From contig JAFDVQ010000016.1 in the NCBI GenBank assembly GCA_018268915.1, positions 1-64,000 of the forward strand: 64,000 nt of DNA. Reading direction: 5' to 3'. Shown piece by piece: positions 11,134-20,094 of this stretch. The notes beneath the pieces were generated by a model. The model did not search any database. It was not told where the DNA came from and worked only from the letters and a program-made list of their open reading frames with translations. Numbering within the stretch: position 1 is the stretch's first letter; the number at the start of each line of letters is the position of its first letter. A program made the position numbers and the translations under genes. Source of the DNA: Acidobacteriota bacterium (GTDB taxonomy: Bacteria > Acidobacteriota > Terriglobia > Terriglobales > Acidobacteriaceae).

Positions 11134-11913
11134 CTACTCGGGATTTTCCTGCTGGGGAGCGGTGGGATTTGCTTGCTGCTGCTGTTGCTGCTGCATTTGC
11201 TGCTGCTGCAAAAGCTGGCGCTGCTGCATCTCCTGCATGATCTCCTGCGGAGTGCGCATTGGCCCGTTGGGGCCGCCCGGCTGGCCTTGCCCACCGGGTG
11301 CATTTGGCGGGGGGATGGCAGGGACTGTGGTCTCCTCCTGCTGTTGCTCAGGGGGTTCCTGCTGTTCGACGGCTTCGCCCTCATCCTGATCGGGCTGCGT
11401 CTCCGGCTGCTGAGGATTCATTCCGGCTGCTGGGGCATTCGATCCGCCTCCGCGGCGAGGCGTCAAGACGATCTGGCTCGGGGCTCCGTGTCCCAGATCT
11501 CCTGCCAGCAAGACGTTGAACCCGGATCCCTGCAGGAGCTGCAAAAGCACGTCGTTGGCCTGACCTGGGCCGTAGCTGCCGAATACACGCTGGTCAGGGA
11601 AGTTGCCTATGATCTTTGTTCCAGTGTCAGTGGAGACCTCGTTCAGGATCTGCTGAAGGCTGGAGTTCGTGGCATTGATGCGCAGACCACTGGCATCCCA
11701 GACAACTGACGCCGGAGTGGGCGAGTCGTTGACCGGCCAGTGAGGCATCGGTGGCGGCGGAGGGGCTTGCTCAACAGCGGGGGCCGGAGCGGCTTTTCTC
11801 GCGGATCGATGGACAGGAGCTTTTGTGACCTGGGCGCTGATGGAACCGCAAGCCAGTGCGCATGCGGCCGAGAGCATCAGATTCTTCGGAACCGAGAGAG
11901 AAACGGCTTGCAT
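11134..11913 (-). CDS. Secreted STN-domain-like protein with Gln-rich tail
   Basis: A 259-residue predicted periplasmic protein. A signal peptide (LMLSAACALACGSISAQ) is followed by a Pro-rich linker and a compact domain around residues 75-140 (LRINATNSSLQQILNEV, then VFGSYGPGQANDVLLQLL) that resembles the secretin/TonB short N-terminal (STN) fold. The last about 100 residues are Pro/Glu/Gln-rich and end in runs of Gln and QQQM repeats. Start chosen at M of MQAVSLSV, which gives the export signal; ATGs at 11937 and 11985 are alternatives. STN domains usually sit on secretins or TonB receptors, so a stand-alone version is unusual. Partner unknown. Confidence 0.72.
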   Translation of the reverse strand: MQAVSLSVPKNLMLSAACALACGSISAQVTKAPVHRSARKAAPAPAVEQAPPPPPMPHWPVNDSPTPASVVWDASGLRINATNSSLQQILNEVSTDTGTKIIGNFPDQRVFGSYGPGQANDVLLQLLQGSGFNVLLAGDLGHGAPSQIVLTPRRGGGSNAPAAGMNPQQPETQPDQDEGEAVEQQEPPEQQQEETTVPAIPPPNAPGGQGQPGGPNGPMRTPQEIMQEMQQRQLLQQQQMQQQQQQQANPTAPQQENPE

Positions 11914-12063
11914 GTGCGTCTTAATATCCGGATGCATGGCAATCGCCTCGGCGGCCCTGAGTGCGTTCGGCGGGTGACGGGTCAAGACACCCTACTGCAT
12001 TAGACTATCAGTGGCCGTCGAACGCTCGAAGAGTTTTCCGGAAGAAGTGAGGAATCGCTCGTA

Positions 12064-13050
12064 ATGCGCTTGTGCTGGAGTAGTTTCATCGCGCTGGTCC
12101 TACTGGCCCCGGCCTCGGGATTCGCAGTATCGTGCACGACACAGGCCGAACTGAACGCTCAAGATCGGGGCACGCTGGCGTCGATCGGGGAGCAGCTTTC
12201 CGATGCGGTCATCCGGCAGGACACGAGCGCTCTTCAGTCAGTGCTGCTGCCCTCGCTGGCGAACCAGTGGGATGGGATTCGGGGGGCCATCGAACAGGCT
12301 GGCCCGATGGTGAAGGGCGGAAAGACACAACTACGAAACGTCTACCTGCTCGACGCGAGTTCTCTGACAGCAGCCACTGATACCCAGTTCTTTTGTTCTA
12401 ATGCCAATGGATCGATGACGGTCACGATCAGCATGCGGGGGCTTCCGCCGGGGAAATATGCGATTGTGCTTTCGGATGCTGCAGGGGCGGCCATGGCTGG
12501 ACAGATGGGTTTTGTGCTGGCGTGGGACCAGACCGGTGCGCCGGGATGGAAGCTGGGCGGCTTTTCGGGGCGCGAAGGGAAGTTCAACGGCCATGATGGC
12601 GTCTGGTACTGGACCCGGGCCCGCGAACTGGCGCGAAGCAATATGCCGTGGGCGGCGTGGTACTGCTACGACACGGCGCACTATCTCGAACTGCCTGTTG
12701 ATTTCGTTTCATCGCCGAACCTGGACAAGCTGACGCAGGAACAGGGAAAGATCAATGGCGCTCCCAAGGAAGATTCTTTTCCAGTGAGCGTGACCGCAGG
12801 CGATCGCACCTGGAAGATCACCTCGGTGCGACTGGACCCGACTTTGCATGAGCCGGATCTTGGGGTCACCTATGAGACGGCGGGTACTGCCGATCCTGCC
12901 GTTGCTCGAACAGAGGCGATTGCGGTTTTGGGCGCGCTTTTGAAAGCACAGCCCGGACTGCGGGAAAACTTCCACGGCATGTGGGCGTATGCGTCGAGCG
13001 GCGGCAAGGTGACACCGGTGATGGAACTGCCGATGGCGCAAATTCCTTAA
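12064..13050 (+). CDS. Secreted protein of unknown function
   Basis: A 328-residue protein starting with a clear signal peptide (SSFIALVLLAPASGFAVSC). No family is recognised. The mature part mixes helices and strands: an N-terminal helical stretch (DRGTLASIGEQLSDAVIRQDTSAL cut here by description only), a central Gly-rich beta region (MRGLPPGKYAIVLSD, then WDQTGAPGWKLGGF) and an aromatic segment FNGHDGVWYWTRARELA. The layout suggests two lobes, but no catalytic motif stands out. It is divergent from the STN-domain gene. Confidence 0.75.
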   Translation: MRLCWSSFIALVLLAPASGFAVSCTTQAELNAQDRGTLASIGEQLSDAVIRQDTSALQSVLLPSLANQWDGIRGAIEQAGPMVKGGKTQLRNVYLLDASSLTAATDTQFFCSNANGSMTVTISMRGLPPGKYAIVLSDAAGAAMAGQMGFVLAWDQTGAPGWKLGGFSGREGKFNGHDGVWYWTRARELARSNMPWAAWYCYDTAHYLELPVDFVSSPNLDKLTQEQGKINGAPKEDSFPVSVTAGDRTWKITSVRLDPTLHEPDLGVTYETAGTADPAVARTEAIAVLGALLKAQPGLRENFHGMWAYASSGGKVTPVMELPMAQIP

Positions 13051-13055
13051 GAGCA

Positions 13056-13165
13056 GGGAACGAGGGAACGAGGGAGGTAGTGAGTAGTGAGTAGTGAGTA
13101 AGGGGCATTGGATTCGGCATCAGCGTCGGGGGCTAGGGACCAAGGGACTAGGGACTGAGGGACTG
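13056..13165. repeat. Mixed 7/8-bp tandem arrays
   Basis: GGGAACGA occurs twice (13056, 13064), TAGTGAG three times in tandem (13078, 13085, 13092), and GGGAC-type units follow (GGGACCAA 13136, GGGACTA 13144, GGGACTGA 13151, GGGACTG 13159). The array fills the spacer between the unknown secreted protein and the threonine aldolase gene. Confidence 0.85.
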
Positions 13166-13184
13166 AAGTACAGGATTAGGTGGG

Positions 13185-14237
13185 ATGGAGACAGGCATCA
13201 TCGATTTGAGGTCGGATACGGTTACGCGGCCCACGGCAGAGATGCGTGCGGCGATGGCTGCGGCTGAAGTTGGCGATGATGTTTATGGCGAGGATCCAAC
13301 TGTAAATCTGCTGGAGAAGAGAGCGGCGGAGATATTCGGGCGCGAAGCGGGGCTCTTTGTTCCGACCGGGACGATGGGGAATCAGATTGCGATCCGGTTG
13401 CTTACCGAGCCTGGTCAGGAAGTGATCTGTGAATCGCGGTCTCACATTCTCGATTGGGAGATGGCGACTGCTGCTGTGTTCTCCGGCTGTCTTGTTCGCG
13501 CTGTGCCGACAGAGCGAGGCACGCTGACGTGGGCGGACATCGAACCCGTCATTTTCAAGAAGGGTGCGTTTCGTGCCGCGACGGGACTTATTGAACTCGA
13601 GAACACCGCCAATCTCACAGGCGGCCGTTGCACCAGCCTGGCTGTGATGGAAGAGATTTGGGCGAACGCGAAAGATCGAGGGCTTCCACTGCATCTGGAT
13701 GGGGCGCGGATCTTCAATGCAGCAGCAGCACTCGGTTCCGATGTGAAGACGCTGACGCGCGGTTTTGACACCGTGATGTTCTGCCTGTCGAAAGGGCTCT
13801 GTGCGCCGGTCGGTTCCATGCTGGTCGGTTCGGCTGAGTTGATGGATCAGGCACGAATCTATCGGAAGGCGCTCGGCGGAGGAATGCGTCAGGTTGGTGT
13901 GCTGGGAGCAGCAGGATTGATTGCTCTCGAGAAGATGCCTGCCCGCCTGCACGAAGATCACGCCAACGCGCGCTTGCTGGCAGAGGCGCTTTCGCAAATC
14001 GAGTGTGTCGAGATCGATGTCAATTCGGTTGAGACGAATATCGTGATCTTCCGGCTTGACGGTGAGGTAAGCGCGACGGAGCTTGTGAATCGGCTGAAGA
14101 CTCGCGGAATTCTGGCGAGCACTTTAGGGCCCAGGATGATTCGCCTGGTCACGCATCACGACGTAGACCGGGACGACTGCGTGAAGGCTGCTGGGGCTCT
14201 GGCGGAAGAGCTTGCCGTCTCCGCGACAGCCCGCTAG
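13185..14237 (+). CDS. ltaE: Low-specificity L-threonine aldolase
   Basis: PLP enzyme cleaving L-threonine/allo-threonine to glycine and acetaldehyde. The 350-residue protein matches the beta-eliminating lyase/threonine aldolase family along its length: DLRSDTVTRPT at the N-terminus, GDDVYGEDPTVN, the PLP Asp region LHLDGARIFNAA, and the Schiff-base lysine in FCLSKGLCAPVGS. AGGTGGG precedes the ATG closely. The gene stands alone downstream of a repeat array. Confidence 0.93.
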   Translation: METGIIDLRSDTVTRPTAEMRAAMAAAEVGDDVYGEDPTVNLLEKRAAEIFGREAGLFVPTGTMGNQIAIRLLTEPGQEVICESRSHILDWEMATAAVFSGCLVRAVPTERGTLTWADIEPVIFKKGAFRAATGLIELENTANLTGGRCTSLAVMEEIWANAKDRGLPLHLDGARIFNAAAALGSDVKTLTRGFDTVMFCLSKGLCAPVGSMLVGSAELMDQARIYRKALGGGMRQVGVLGAAGLIALEKMPARLHEDHANARLLAEALSQIECVEIDVNSVETNIVIFRLDGEVSATELVNRLKTRGILASTLGPRMIRLVTHHDVDRDDCVKAAGALAEELAVSATAR

Positions 14238-14379
14238 GCCGCAGTCGACTCAAGGTCACTTCCGTCATTCCGCGGGCAGAATTGCCACAACTTTTCGGGC
14301 AGATTGATGTTGAAATGAGCAGAACGCCGGGATGGAGTGCAGCTCCGGCGACACACTCAATTGCTCAAGGAGTTGACAC

Positions 14380-14673
14380 GTGAAGAAGATTGCACTGGCA
14401 GCTTTGCTGGCCATTACTACTTTGTTGCCTGCGGCGAGTTATGCGCAGGTTTATGTGCGTGTGGGTCCCCCTGCTCCGATCGTGGAACGCAGGCCTCCGC
14501 CGCCCGAGCGCGGATATGTGTGGGTTGGCGGATATCAGCGCTGGGATGGAGCACGCTATGTCTGGGTTCCGGGTCGCTGGGACCGCCCGCCACGCCGTCA
14601 TGCCAGGTGGGTACCCCATCACTGGGTGCATCGCCGCGGCGGATGGGTGCTGGTGGAAGGCCACTGGCGTTAA
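14380..14673 (+). CDS. Small secreted YXWGXW-type repeat protein
   Basis: A 97-residue exported protein. A signal peptide (LAALLAITTLLPAASYAQ) is followed by a Pro/Arg/Trp-rich mature region with recurring Tyr/Trp motifs: YVWVGGYQRWDG, YVWVPGRW, RWVPHHWVHR, GWVLVEGHWR. This matches YXWGXW/WXXGXW repeat proteins of unknown function. The start is GTG, chosen because AAGGAG lies six bases upstream. The gene is followed immediately by a strong terminator. Confidence 0.85.
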   Translation: MKKIALAALLAITTLLPAASYAQVYVRVGPPAPIVERRPPPPERGYVWVGGYQRWDGARYVWVPGRWDRPPRRHARWVPHHWVHRRGGWVLVEGHWR

Positions 14674-14682
14674 GTTCGCGAA

Positions 14683-14721
14683 AACATAAAAAGCGAGGCC
14701 GCGTGCCTCGCTTTTTATGTT
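14683..14721. terminator. Bidirectional rho-independent terminator
   Basis: A perfect 17-bp stem (14683-14699 with 14705-14721) has a GC core GCGAGGC/GCCTCGC flanked by A5/T5 tracts. It serves the plus-strand YXWGXW gene and the minus-strand ABC permease gene, which converge here. Confidence 0.93.
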
Positions 14722-14788
14722 GGTCAAGTGACTGCGATTTACTGGCCGGGACAGAATGGATCTGGTCGAGGGATTCCGCTGTGAGGCT

Positions 14789-16510
14789 TCAGGCACCATC
14801 CACCTTCGCTACCTTCGGCGACGGGGAAGGCGGCAAAAGCGTCAGTCCCAGACGGGTGATGATTTCAGGAAGCACTTCATCGTAGTAGAGAACCGCCGAA
14901 CCCGCGTGAATGCGATTGAAGATCCAAAGGCCGACGACGATCGTCGTTGAACATCCCATCAGAATTGCGTAACTCGACAATCGGTCCAGAGCCTTCAGCT
15001 CGTAGATGCCGAACAAAAGCGACAGCATCATGAAGGCAAATGCTGCTCCCCAGAAGATGACCTGGATGTTCGTCTTTCCTGGTACGAAGGAACAGGTGAA
15101 GGGCACTTTGTCGAAGTGGAAGAGGCTGACCTCGACCAGGATGCAGCCAAAGAGCGCGAGGAACGCGATGTGCTGATATGCATGCTGCAACGGCCTGAAG
15201 TGGTAAGCAAGAGCTGCTGATGCAGCGAGAACTGGCAGGACACCAATCAACTGCAGTGTGCGACGAGTGGCTGCAATGTAGTCTCTGGTGGGCCGCAGCT
15301 GGGTGACGCGCAGCATCCAGTTCGCTTTGAGAGATATCGGAAGCGAGAAGAGTCCCCGCAGGCCAAGGACCGCGCAACACATCATCACGATGGTGGGCAT
15401 GATCAGGTCGAGCGAAACGGGTTCGGGAGTATTTCTTGCGACCTGCCGGAGCATAGAGACGAAAATCGCGAAGACGATCGACCAGCAAAAGGCGAGCGCG
15501 ATGCGGTGCTGACGGCTGCGGGTGATCGACCGGAAACAGAAAAGAGCGATGGCAGCCTGCAAGGAGCCGCCCAGCCGGGGAAGCAATCTTCCGGAAGACC
15601 TCGTGGGATCGAGGTCAGGCTGTTCAACGATCTTCTTCATCACGCGCATGTACGAGAGCAGAAGAGAGATGCCTGCACCGGCGACAACGATGGCGAGCGC
15701 TGTCCAGGCGCGCGCGGCAAGCCACGAGAGTTGAGGGGGCAGCGAACCGTTGATCTGATTGAACAGCCCCAGGAACCAGAATTGAGGGGAACAGGCCATC
15801 ACCTGCTGGTTCTGAGCGGCAAGCAGCTCCGGCAATGTTCCCAAAGCAGGCTCGAAGAAGTACACCGTGAGAAAGACGGCAAAGCACACTAGCTGCAGCA
15901 TCGCCGAAAGCCGCAGGAAAAGCCTGTACGGCAGCAAGAGCGATGCGACGCCCTGAATCGTCAGCACGGAACAAAAGAGAAACAGAGTTGCCGCTATCAT
16001 TGTGATCCAGTAAGCGGCGAGCACCTGAAAGAACCCGAATATCGACGCGTGCAACTGGCCAAGCAGCAGAGGCGCCACGAGCCCCGGAGCCGAGTTCAGC
16101 GCGAGAATAGCGACTCCAAGGAGGGATGCTGACGCGCAGAGCTTGGCTGCCAGGACGGTCGCCGACCGTAGAGGGAGTGGGCCAAGCACCATGACGTCGC
16201 GACGATCGGGAAAGATCGAATCCCAACTGACAACCGTGATCAATCCCGCGACGAGCATCATTGTCGAAATAAGGTAGTGCTCGAGCCGGAAAGGATATTC
16301 GAGAACCGCAACATAAACGGCGAAAGCGTGCAGGAAGCTGAACATGATCAGCACGCCGGCAAACTGACCAAGGAAACGCGGTATATCCGCGTCGATCGAT
16401 AGTGCCTCCAGGTCGATGACGCGCAGCAAGAACTGCGCGTGCAGCACGCGAAAGTCGCGCGGGAGTCGTTGACACGCAAGCTGAAGCAGTTTCCACACGT
16501 ATCTACGCAT
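14789..16510 (-). CDS. ABC-2-type exporter permease
   Basis: A 573-residue polytopic membrane protein with about a dozen hydrophobic segments. It overlaps the upstream ATP-binding gene by 8 bases, so it is almost certainly the membrane partner of that ATPase. The N-terminal half carries a conserved-looking cytosolic segment WDSIFPDRRDVMVLGPLPLR, and a second similar half starts near residue 320. No specific family name is certain. The substrate cannot be deduced. Confidence 0.8.
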   Translation of the reverse strand: MRRYVWKLLQLACQRLPRDFRVLHAQFLLRVIDLEALSIDADIPRFLGQFAGVLIMFSFLHAFAVYVAVLEYPFRLEHYLISTMMLVAGLITVVSWDSIFPDRRDVMVLGPLPLRSATVLAAKLCASASLLGVAILALNSAPGLVAPLLLGQLHASIFGFFQVLAAYWITMIAATLFLFCSVLTIQGVASLLLPYRLFLRLSAMLQLVCFAVFLTVYFFEPALGTLPELLAAQNQQVMACSPQFWFLGLFNQINGSLPPQLSWLAARAWTALAIVVAGAGISLLLSYMRVMKKIVEQPDLDPTRSSGRLLPRLGGSLQAAIALFCFRSITRSRQHRIALAFCWSIVFAIFVSMLRQVARNTPEPVSLDLIMPTIVMMCCAVLGLRGLFSLPISLKANWMLRVTQLRPTRDYIAATRRTLQLIGVLPVLAASAALAYHFRPLQHAYQHIAFLALFGCILVEVSLFHFDKVPFTCSFVPGKTNIQVIFWGAAFAFMMLSLLFGIYELKALDRLSSYAILMGCSTTIVVGLWIFNRIHAGSAVLYYDEVLPEIITRLGLTLLPPSPSPKVAKVDGA

Positions 16511-17267
16511 AGATCAGATCCGCAAGCTGGCGGGCCAGAGCGCCGCTGTCCTGTTCGACAGCCAGCTGGGAAAAGATTGCTTCAAGAGTGGGCAATTCCA
16601 TCAGAGAACGAAGACGCTGGATCGAGTCGTCGGCGACGACCTTGCCGCGATGCAGGATCACCACCCGGTCGCTGATTCGTTCGACTGTGTCCAACTCGTG
16701 CGAACTGAAGAGCACCACTTTGCCGCGAGTGGCAAGTTCCGTGATCAGGCTGCGCAGAACGAGCGCTGAACCGACATCAAGCCCCGAGAACGGCTCGTCC
16801 AGCAAAATCAGATCCGGATTGTGCATGAGCGCTGCAGCAATCAGTACCTTTTGCCGCATGCCCTTGGAGTAGCCTGAGATACCGGCGTGTCGATCATCGT
16901 AGAGCGAGAGCAGACGCAACATGCCGTCGATACGCTCGCTGGCGACACGCGGAGAGAGTCCGCGAAGATCGGCAACCATCGTCAGGTATTCGAGGCCAGA
17001 AAGATGGTTATAGAGATAGGGCTCCTCGGGAACGTAGCCCATTCCTCGCTTGTAGGAGACGATGTCGTCTTCGATGAGCTTTCCATCAAACAGAATCTGG
17101 CCCGCCGTCATCTCCAGCAGGGCCGTGATCATTTTAATCGTGGTCGACTTACCTGATCCGTTTGGACCCAGGTATCCGGTCACCTGGCCCGGGCGGGCGC
17201 AAAAGCTGACGTCGTCAACAGCAGCAATGCCGGAAAAGTGTTTGGAGACTCGCCGCAATTCGAGCAT
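16503..17267 (-). CDS. ABC transporter ATP-binding protein
   Basis: A 254-residue CcmA/ABC-2-type nucleotide-binding protein that powers the overlapping permease. It has Walker A GPNGSGKST, a Q-loop region MGYVPEEPYLYNHLSG, signature YSKGMRQKV (a degenerate LSGGQ typical of this class), Walker B LILLDEPFSGLD and the H-loop SSHELD. The open frame continues to 17324, but the promoter at 17315-17343 would start transcription inside that extension, so I place the start at the ATG ending at 17267 (MLELRRVS). Confidence 0.92.
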   Translation of the reverse strand: MLELRRVSKHFSGIAAVDDVSFCARPGQVTGYLGPNGSGKSTTIKMITALLEMTAGQILFDGKLIEDDIVSYKRGMGYVPEEPYLYNHLSGLEYLTMVADLRGLSPRVASERIDGMLRLLSLYDDRHAGISGYSKGMRQKVLIAAALMHNPDLILLDEPFSGLDVGSALVLRSLITELATRGKVVLFSSHELDTVERISDRVVILHRGKVVADDSIQRLRSLMELPTLEAIFSQLAVEQDSGALARQLADLIYA

Positions 17268-17314
17268 GCAAGGAACCCCGGTGCCGAGTGGAAGCTCTCC
17301 CCCGGCGATGTACC

Positions 17315-17343
17315 TATGTAGCATTCGGCATAAACAATGTCAA
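17315..17343 (-). promoter_or_regulatory. Candidate sigma-70-type promoter of the ABC exporter operon
   Basis: On the minus strand a perfect TTGACA (17338-17343) is followed after 17 bases by TACATA (17315-17320), a partial -10 match. A start near 17308 would exclude the upstream ATG at 17324 and supports the ATG at 17267. Confidence 0.45.
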
Positions 17344-17613
17344 GCAGCTGACTAAGGGCAGATATCGTTTCGGCCGAAGTTTAGGCGTCTCCGATTGAGC
17401 TTCGCGTGATTGCAGTCACGACTCGCAGTTCACGGGCCGCCGCAGTCTGCGCAATTCTGGGCTAACTCCCAAATCAATCGCCAACATCGATTTTGGCGGT
17501 GTAAACACGCCTGTTCGTCACAAAGTGAGAGCTTCCTGCAACCGGACGAGGCAATCTTTGCGGATGAGGGTAGTGGGCGGCGTATGCGTCTTTCGCCCAT
17601 CGCAGGAGGTTGG

Positions 17614-20088
17614 ATGGTGAACTCGCTTCTCGGGGAAATGGGTCAGATTTTACGGAGGCTGGCGCGCTCTCCTCTCTTCACGGTTGTAACTGTCCTGACC
17701 CTTGGAGCCGGGGTCGGAGCGAATGTCGCGGTATTCAGCGTGGTGGAGGGCGTTTTGCTGAAGCCTTTGCCCTACCCGCATCCCGAGTCCCTGGTTGGAG
17801 TCTGGCACTCCGCGCCAGGTATTAACATCGACGACCTGAACATCGCTCCATCGAACTACTTCATTTATCGGGAGCAAGGCCGTTCGTTCGAAGACGTCGG
17901 GATGTACCAGGGCGACTCGGTGAGTGTGAGCGGCCGGGGGAACCCCGAGCAGGTTCCCGCGCTGGATTTGACCGAGGGGGTGCTGCCCATTCTTGGCATC
18001 ACGCCGATGCTGGGCCGGTGGTTCAACCATGCGGATGCGCAGCCTGGAAGCGCCGAGACCGTGATGCTCAGCTACGCGTATTGGCAGTCGCATTATGGGT
18101 CGGACCGCGCCGTTGTGGGGCAATCGATCAAGGTCGATGGGAAGCCGCGCCAGATCATCGGCGTTATGCCCAGAGATTTTCGCTTCCTCGATTGGGAGCA
18201 GCCGGACCTCTTCCTGCCTTACCATCTGGATCGCAACAAGACTACGCTCGGGCAGTTCAGCTATACGGGTATCGCCCGGTTACGTCCCGGCGTCACCATC
18301 GACGCTGCGAACGCGGACATCGCCCGGCTCCTGCCGATTGTATTCAGCAGTTTTCCTGCTCCGCCCGGGTTCAGCATGGACCTCTTCCATCAGGCGCGCA
18401 TCACTCCAAAGATCAGGCCGCTTACACAGGATGTGGTCGGCGATATCGGCAAACTGCTATGGGTGCTGATGGGAAGCATCGGAGTAGTGTTGTTGATTGC
18501 GTGTGCCAATGTCGCGAACCTTTTGCTGGTTCGTGCTGAAGGGCGTCATCAGGAACTGGCAGTTCGTGCGGCACTGGGAGCGAGCCCGTGGCGAATCGCC
18601 AAGCAGTTTCTGCTTGAGAGCGCCATGATCGGCGTCTTCGGTGGAATTGCGGGACTAGTGCTGGCATGGGCAGCCCTGCAACTGCTGGTGAAACTCGCTC
18701 CGGCCGGCCTACCGCGGCTCCAGGAAATTGGCGTTGACTGGAAGGTGCTTCTATTCACGTTGGCGGTTTCGCAAGTCTGCGCGCTCTTGTTTGGATCGAT
18801 TCCCGCTTTGCGATATGGCGGCGCGCGAATCGGCACAGGCATGCGCGAAGGTGGGCGATCACTGAGCCAGGGCCGCGAACGCCATCGCACGCGCAATATT
18901 CTCGTGATCATCCAGGTGAGTCTTGCTTTCGTATTGCTCATCTGCTCAGGACTGATGATCCGGACATTCCGAGCGCTGGTGGGTGTAGATCCCGGCTACG
19001 ATGCCAAAGCGAAGTTCCAGACTTTCAAACTTTCGATCTCGGAAGCGGATGTCCCGAAGCCCGAGGATGTATTGCGGGTCCAGGAGAACATCATGCATAA
19101 CATCGCAGCAGTTCCGGGGGTTTCCGCAGTGACGTTTGGAGTTGCAGTGCCACTGGATGGATTCCAATGGGGCGATCCTGTGTTCGCGCAGGACCGGACC
19201 TATGCGAATGGAGCGATGCCGCCGCTACGCCAATTCAGATTTATAACGCCGGGGTATCTTGCGACTTTGGGAATACCGCTGAAGGCAGGCCGCGATTACA
19301 CTTGGGACGAGGCGCATGCGAAATTGCCGGTGGCCATGATCTCAGAGAACTTTGCCAAGGAGTACTGGGGCAGTGCGGCAAACGCGATTGGCAAGAAGAT
19401 CCGCGTCAGCACTAAGGATGATTGGCGGGAAGTGGTTGGGGTTGTAGGAGACGTCCATGAAGATGGCATGAATAAGGATGCTCCGGCACTCATCTATTGG
19501 CCAATGCTGATGAACCACTTCGAGAGCGAGGATGTGAATGTGCGGCGTTACATCACATTCGCTGTTCGCACCACCCGGGCTGGATCTGAAAGCCTGATGA
19601 AAGACATTCGGCAGGCAATCTGGTCGGTCGATGCGAATCTGCCTCTTTCGGGTGTCAAGACAGAGGAGTACTACTACAGCAAATCGATTGCCCGGACTTC
19701 GTTCACCCTGGTGATGCTGGGCATCGCTGCCGCGCTCGCGTTGTTGCTGGGGGTGGTCGGACTGTACGGCGTGATCGCCTATTCTGCATCGCAACGAACG
19801 CGTGAGATTGGAATCCGGCTTGCTTTGGGAGCGCAGCGTAATACGATTGTCGGGATGTTTATCAAGCAAGGACTGGTTCTTGCGGCCTGCGGGATTGGGT
19901 GCGGGATTCTGCTGGCGTTTGGCGCGACTCGACTTCTGCAGTCACTCCTGTTCCAGGTGAGCTCAACCGATCCACTCACCTATGCAGCGGCTTGCGTAGC
20001 ACTCTGCGGAGCGGCGGTGATGGCGTGCTATTTTCCATCGCGCCGAACTTCCGGCGTGAATCCTGTGGAGGCTCTGCGGTCAGAGTAG
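17614..20088 (+). CDS. ADOP-family MacB/FtsX-like permease
   Basis: An 824-residue acidobacterial duplicated orphan permease: an FtsX/MacB-type protein with two permease repeats and no ATPase in the same operon. The N-terminus has a MacB-like first helix (LFTVVTVLTLGAGVGANVA) and a periplasmic core (VFSVVEGVLLKPLPYP). A central three-helix FtsX block contains ALGASPWRIAKQFLLESA, a second periplasmic core follows, and the C-terminal FtsX block contains ALGAQRNTIVGMFIKQG. I start at ATG 17614 because AGGAGGT lies just upstream; the open frame runs 68 codons further 5' without protein-like sequence. Role inferred: envelope export or mechanotransmission; partner ATPase unknown. Confidence 0.9.
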   Translation: MVNSLLGEMGQILRRLARSPLFTVVTVLTLGAGVGANVAVFSVVEGVLLKPLPYPHPESLVGVWHSAPGINIDDLNIAPSNYFIYREQGRSFEDVGMYQGDSVSVSGRGNPEQVPALDLTEGVLPILGITPMLGRWFNHADAQPGSAETVMLSYAYWQSHYGSDRAVVGQSIKVDGKPRQIIGVMPRDFRFLDWEQPDLFLPYHLDRNKTTLGQFSYTGIARLRPGVTIDAANADIARLLPIVFSSFPAPPGFSMDLFHQARITPKIRPLTQDVVGDIGKLLWVLMGSIGVVLLIACANVANLLLVRAEGRHQELAVRAALGASPWRIAKQFLLESAMIGVFGGIAGLVLAWAALQLLVKLAPAGLPRLQEIGVDWKVLLFTLAVSQVCALLFGSIPALRYGGARIGTGMREGGRSLSQGRERHRTRNILVIIQVSLAFVLLICSGLMIRTFRALVGVDPGYDAKAKFQTFKLSISEADVPKPEDVLRVQENIMHNIAAVPGVSAVTFGVAVPLDGFQWGDPVFAQDRTYANGAMPPLRQFRFITPGYLATLGIPLKAGRDYTWDEAHAKLPVAMISENFAKEYWGSAANAIGKKIRVSTKDDWREVVGVVGDVHEDGMNKDAPALIYWPMLMNHFESEDVNVRRYITFAVRTTRAGSESLMKDIRQAIWSVDANLPLSGVKTEEYYYSKSIARTSFTLVMLGIAAALALLLGVVGLYGVIAYSASQRTREIGIRLALGAQRNTIVGMFIKQGLVLAACGIGCGILLAFGATRLLQSLLFQVSSTDPLTYAAACVALCGAAVMACYFPSRRTSGVNPVEALRSE

Positions 20089-20094
20089 GAGCGG

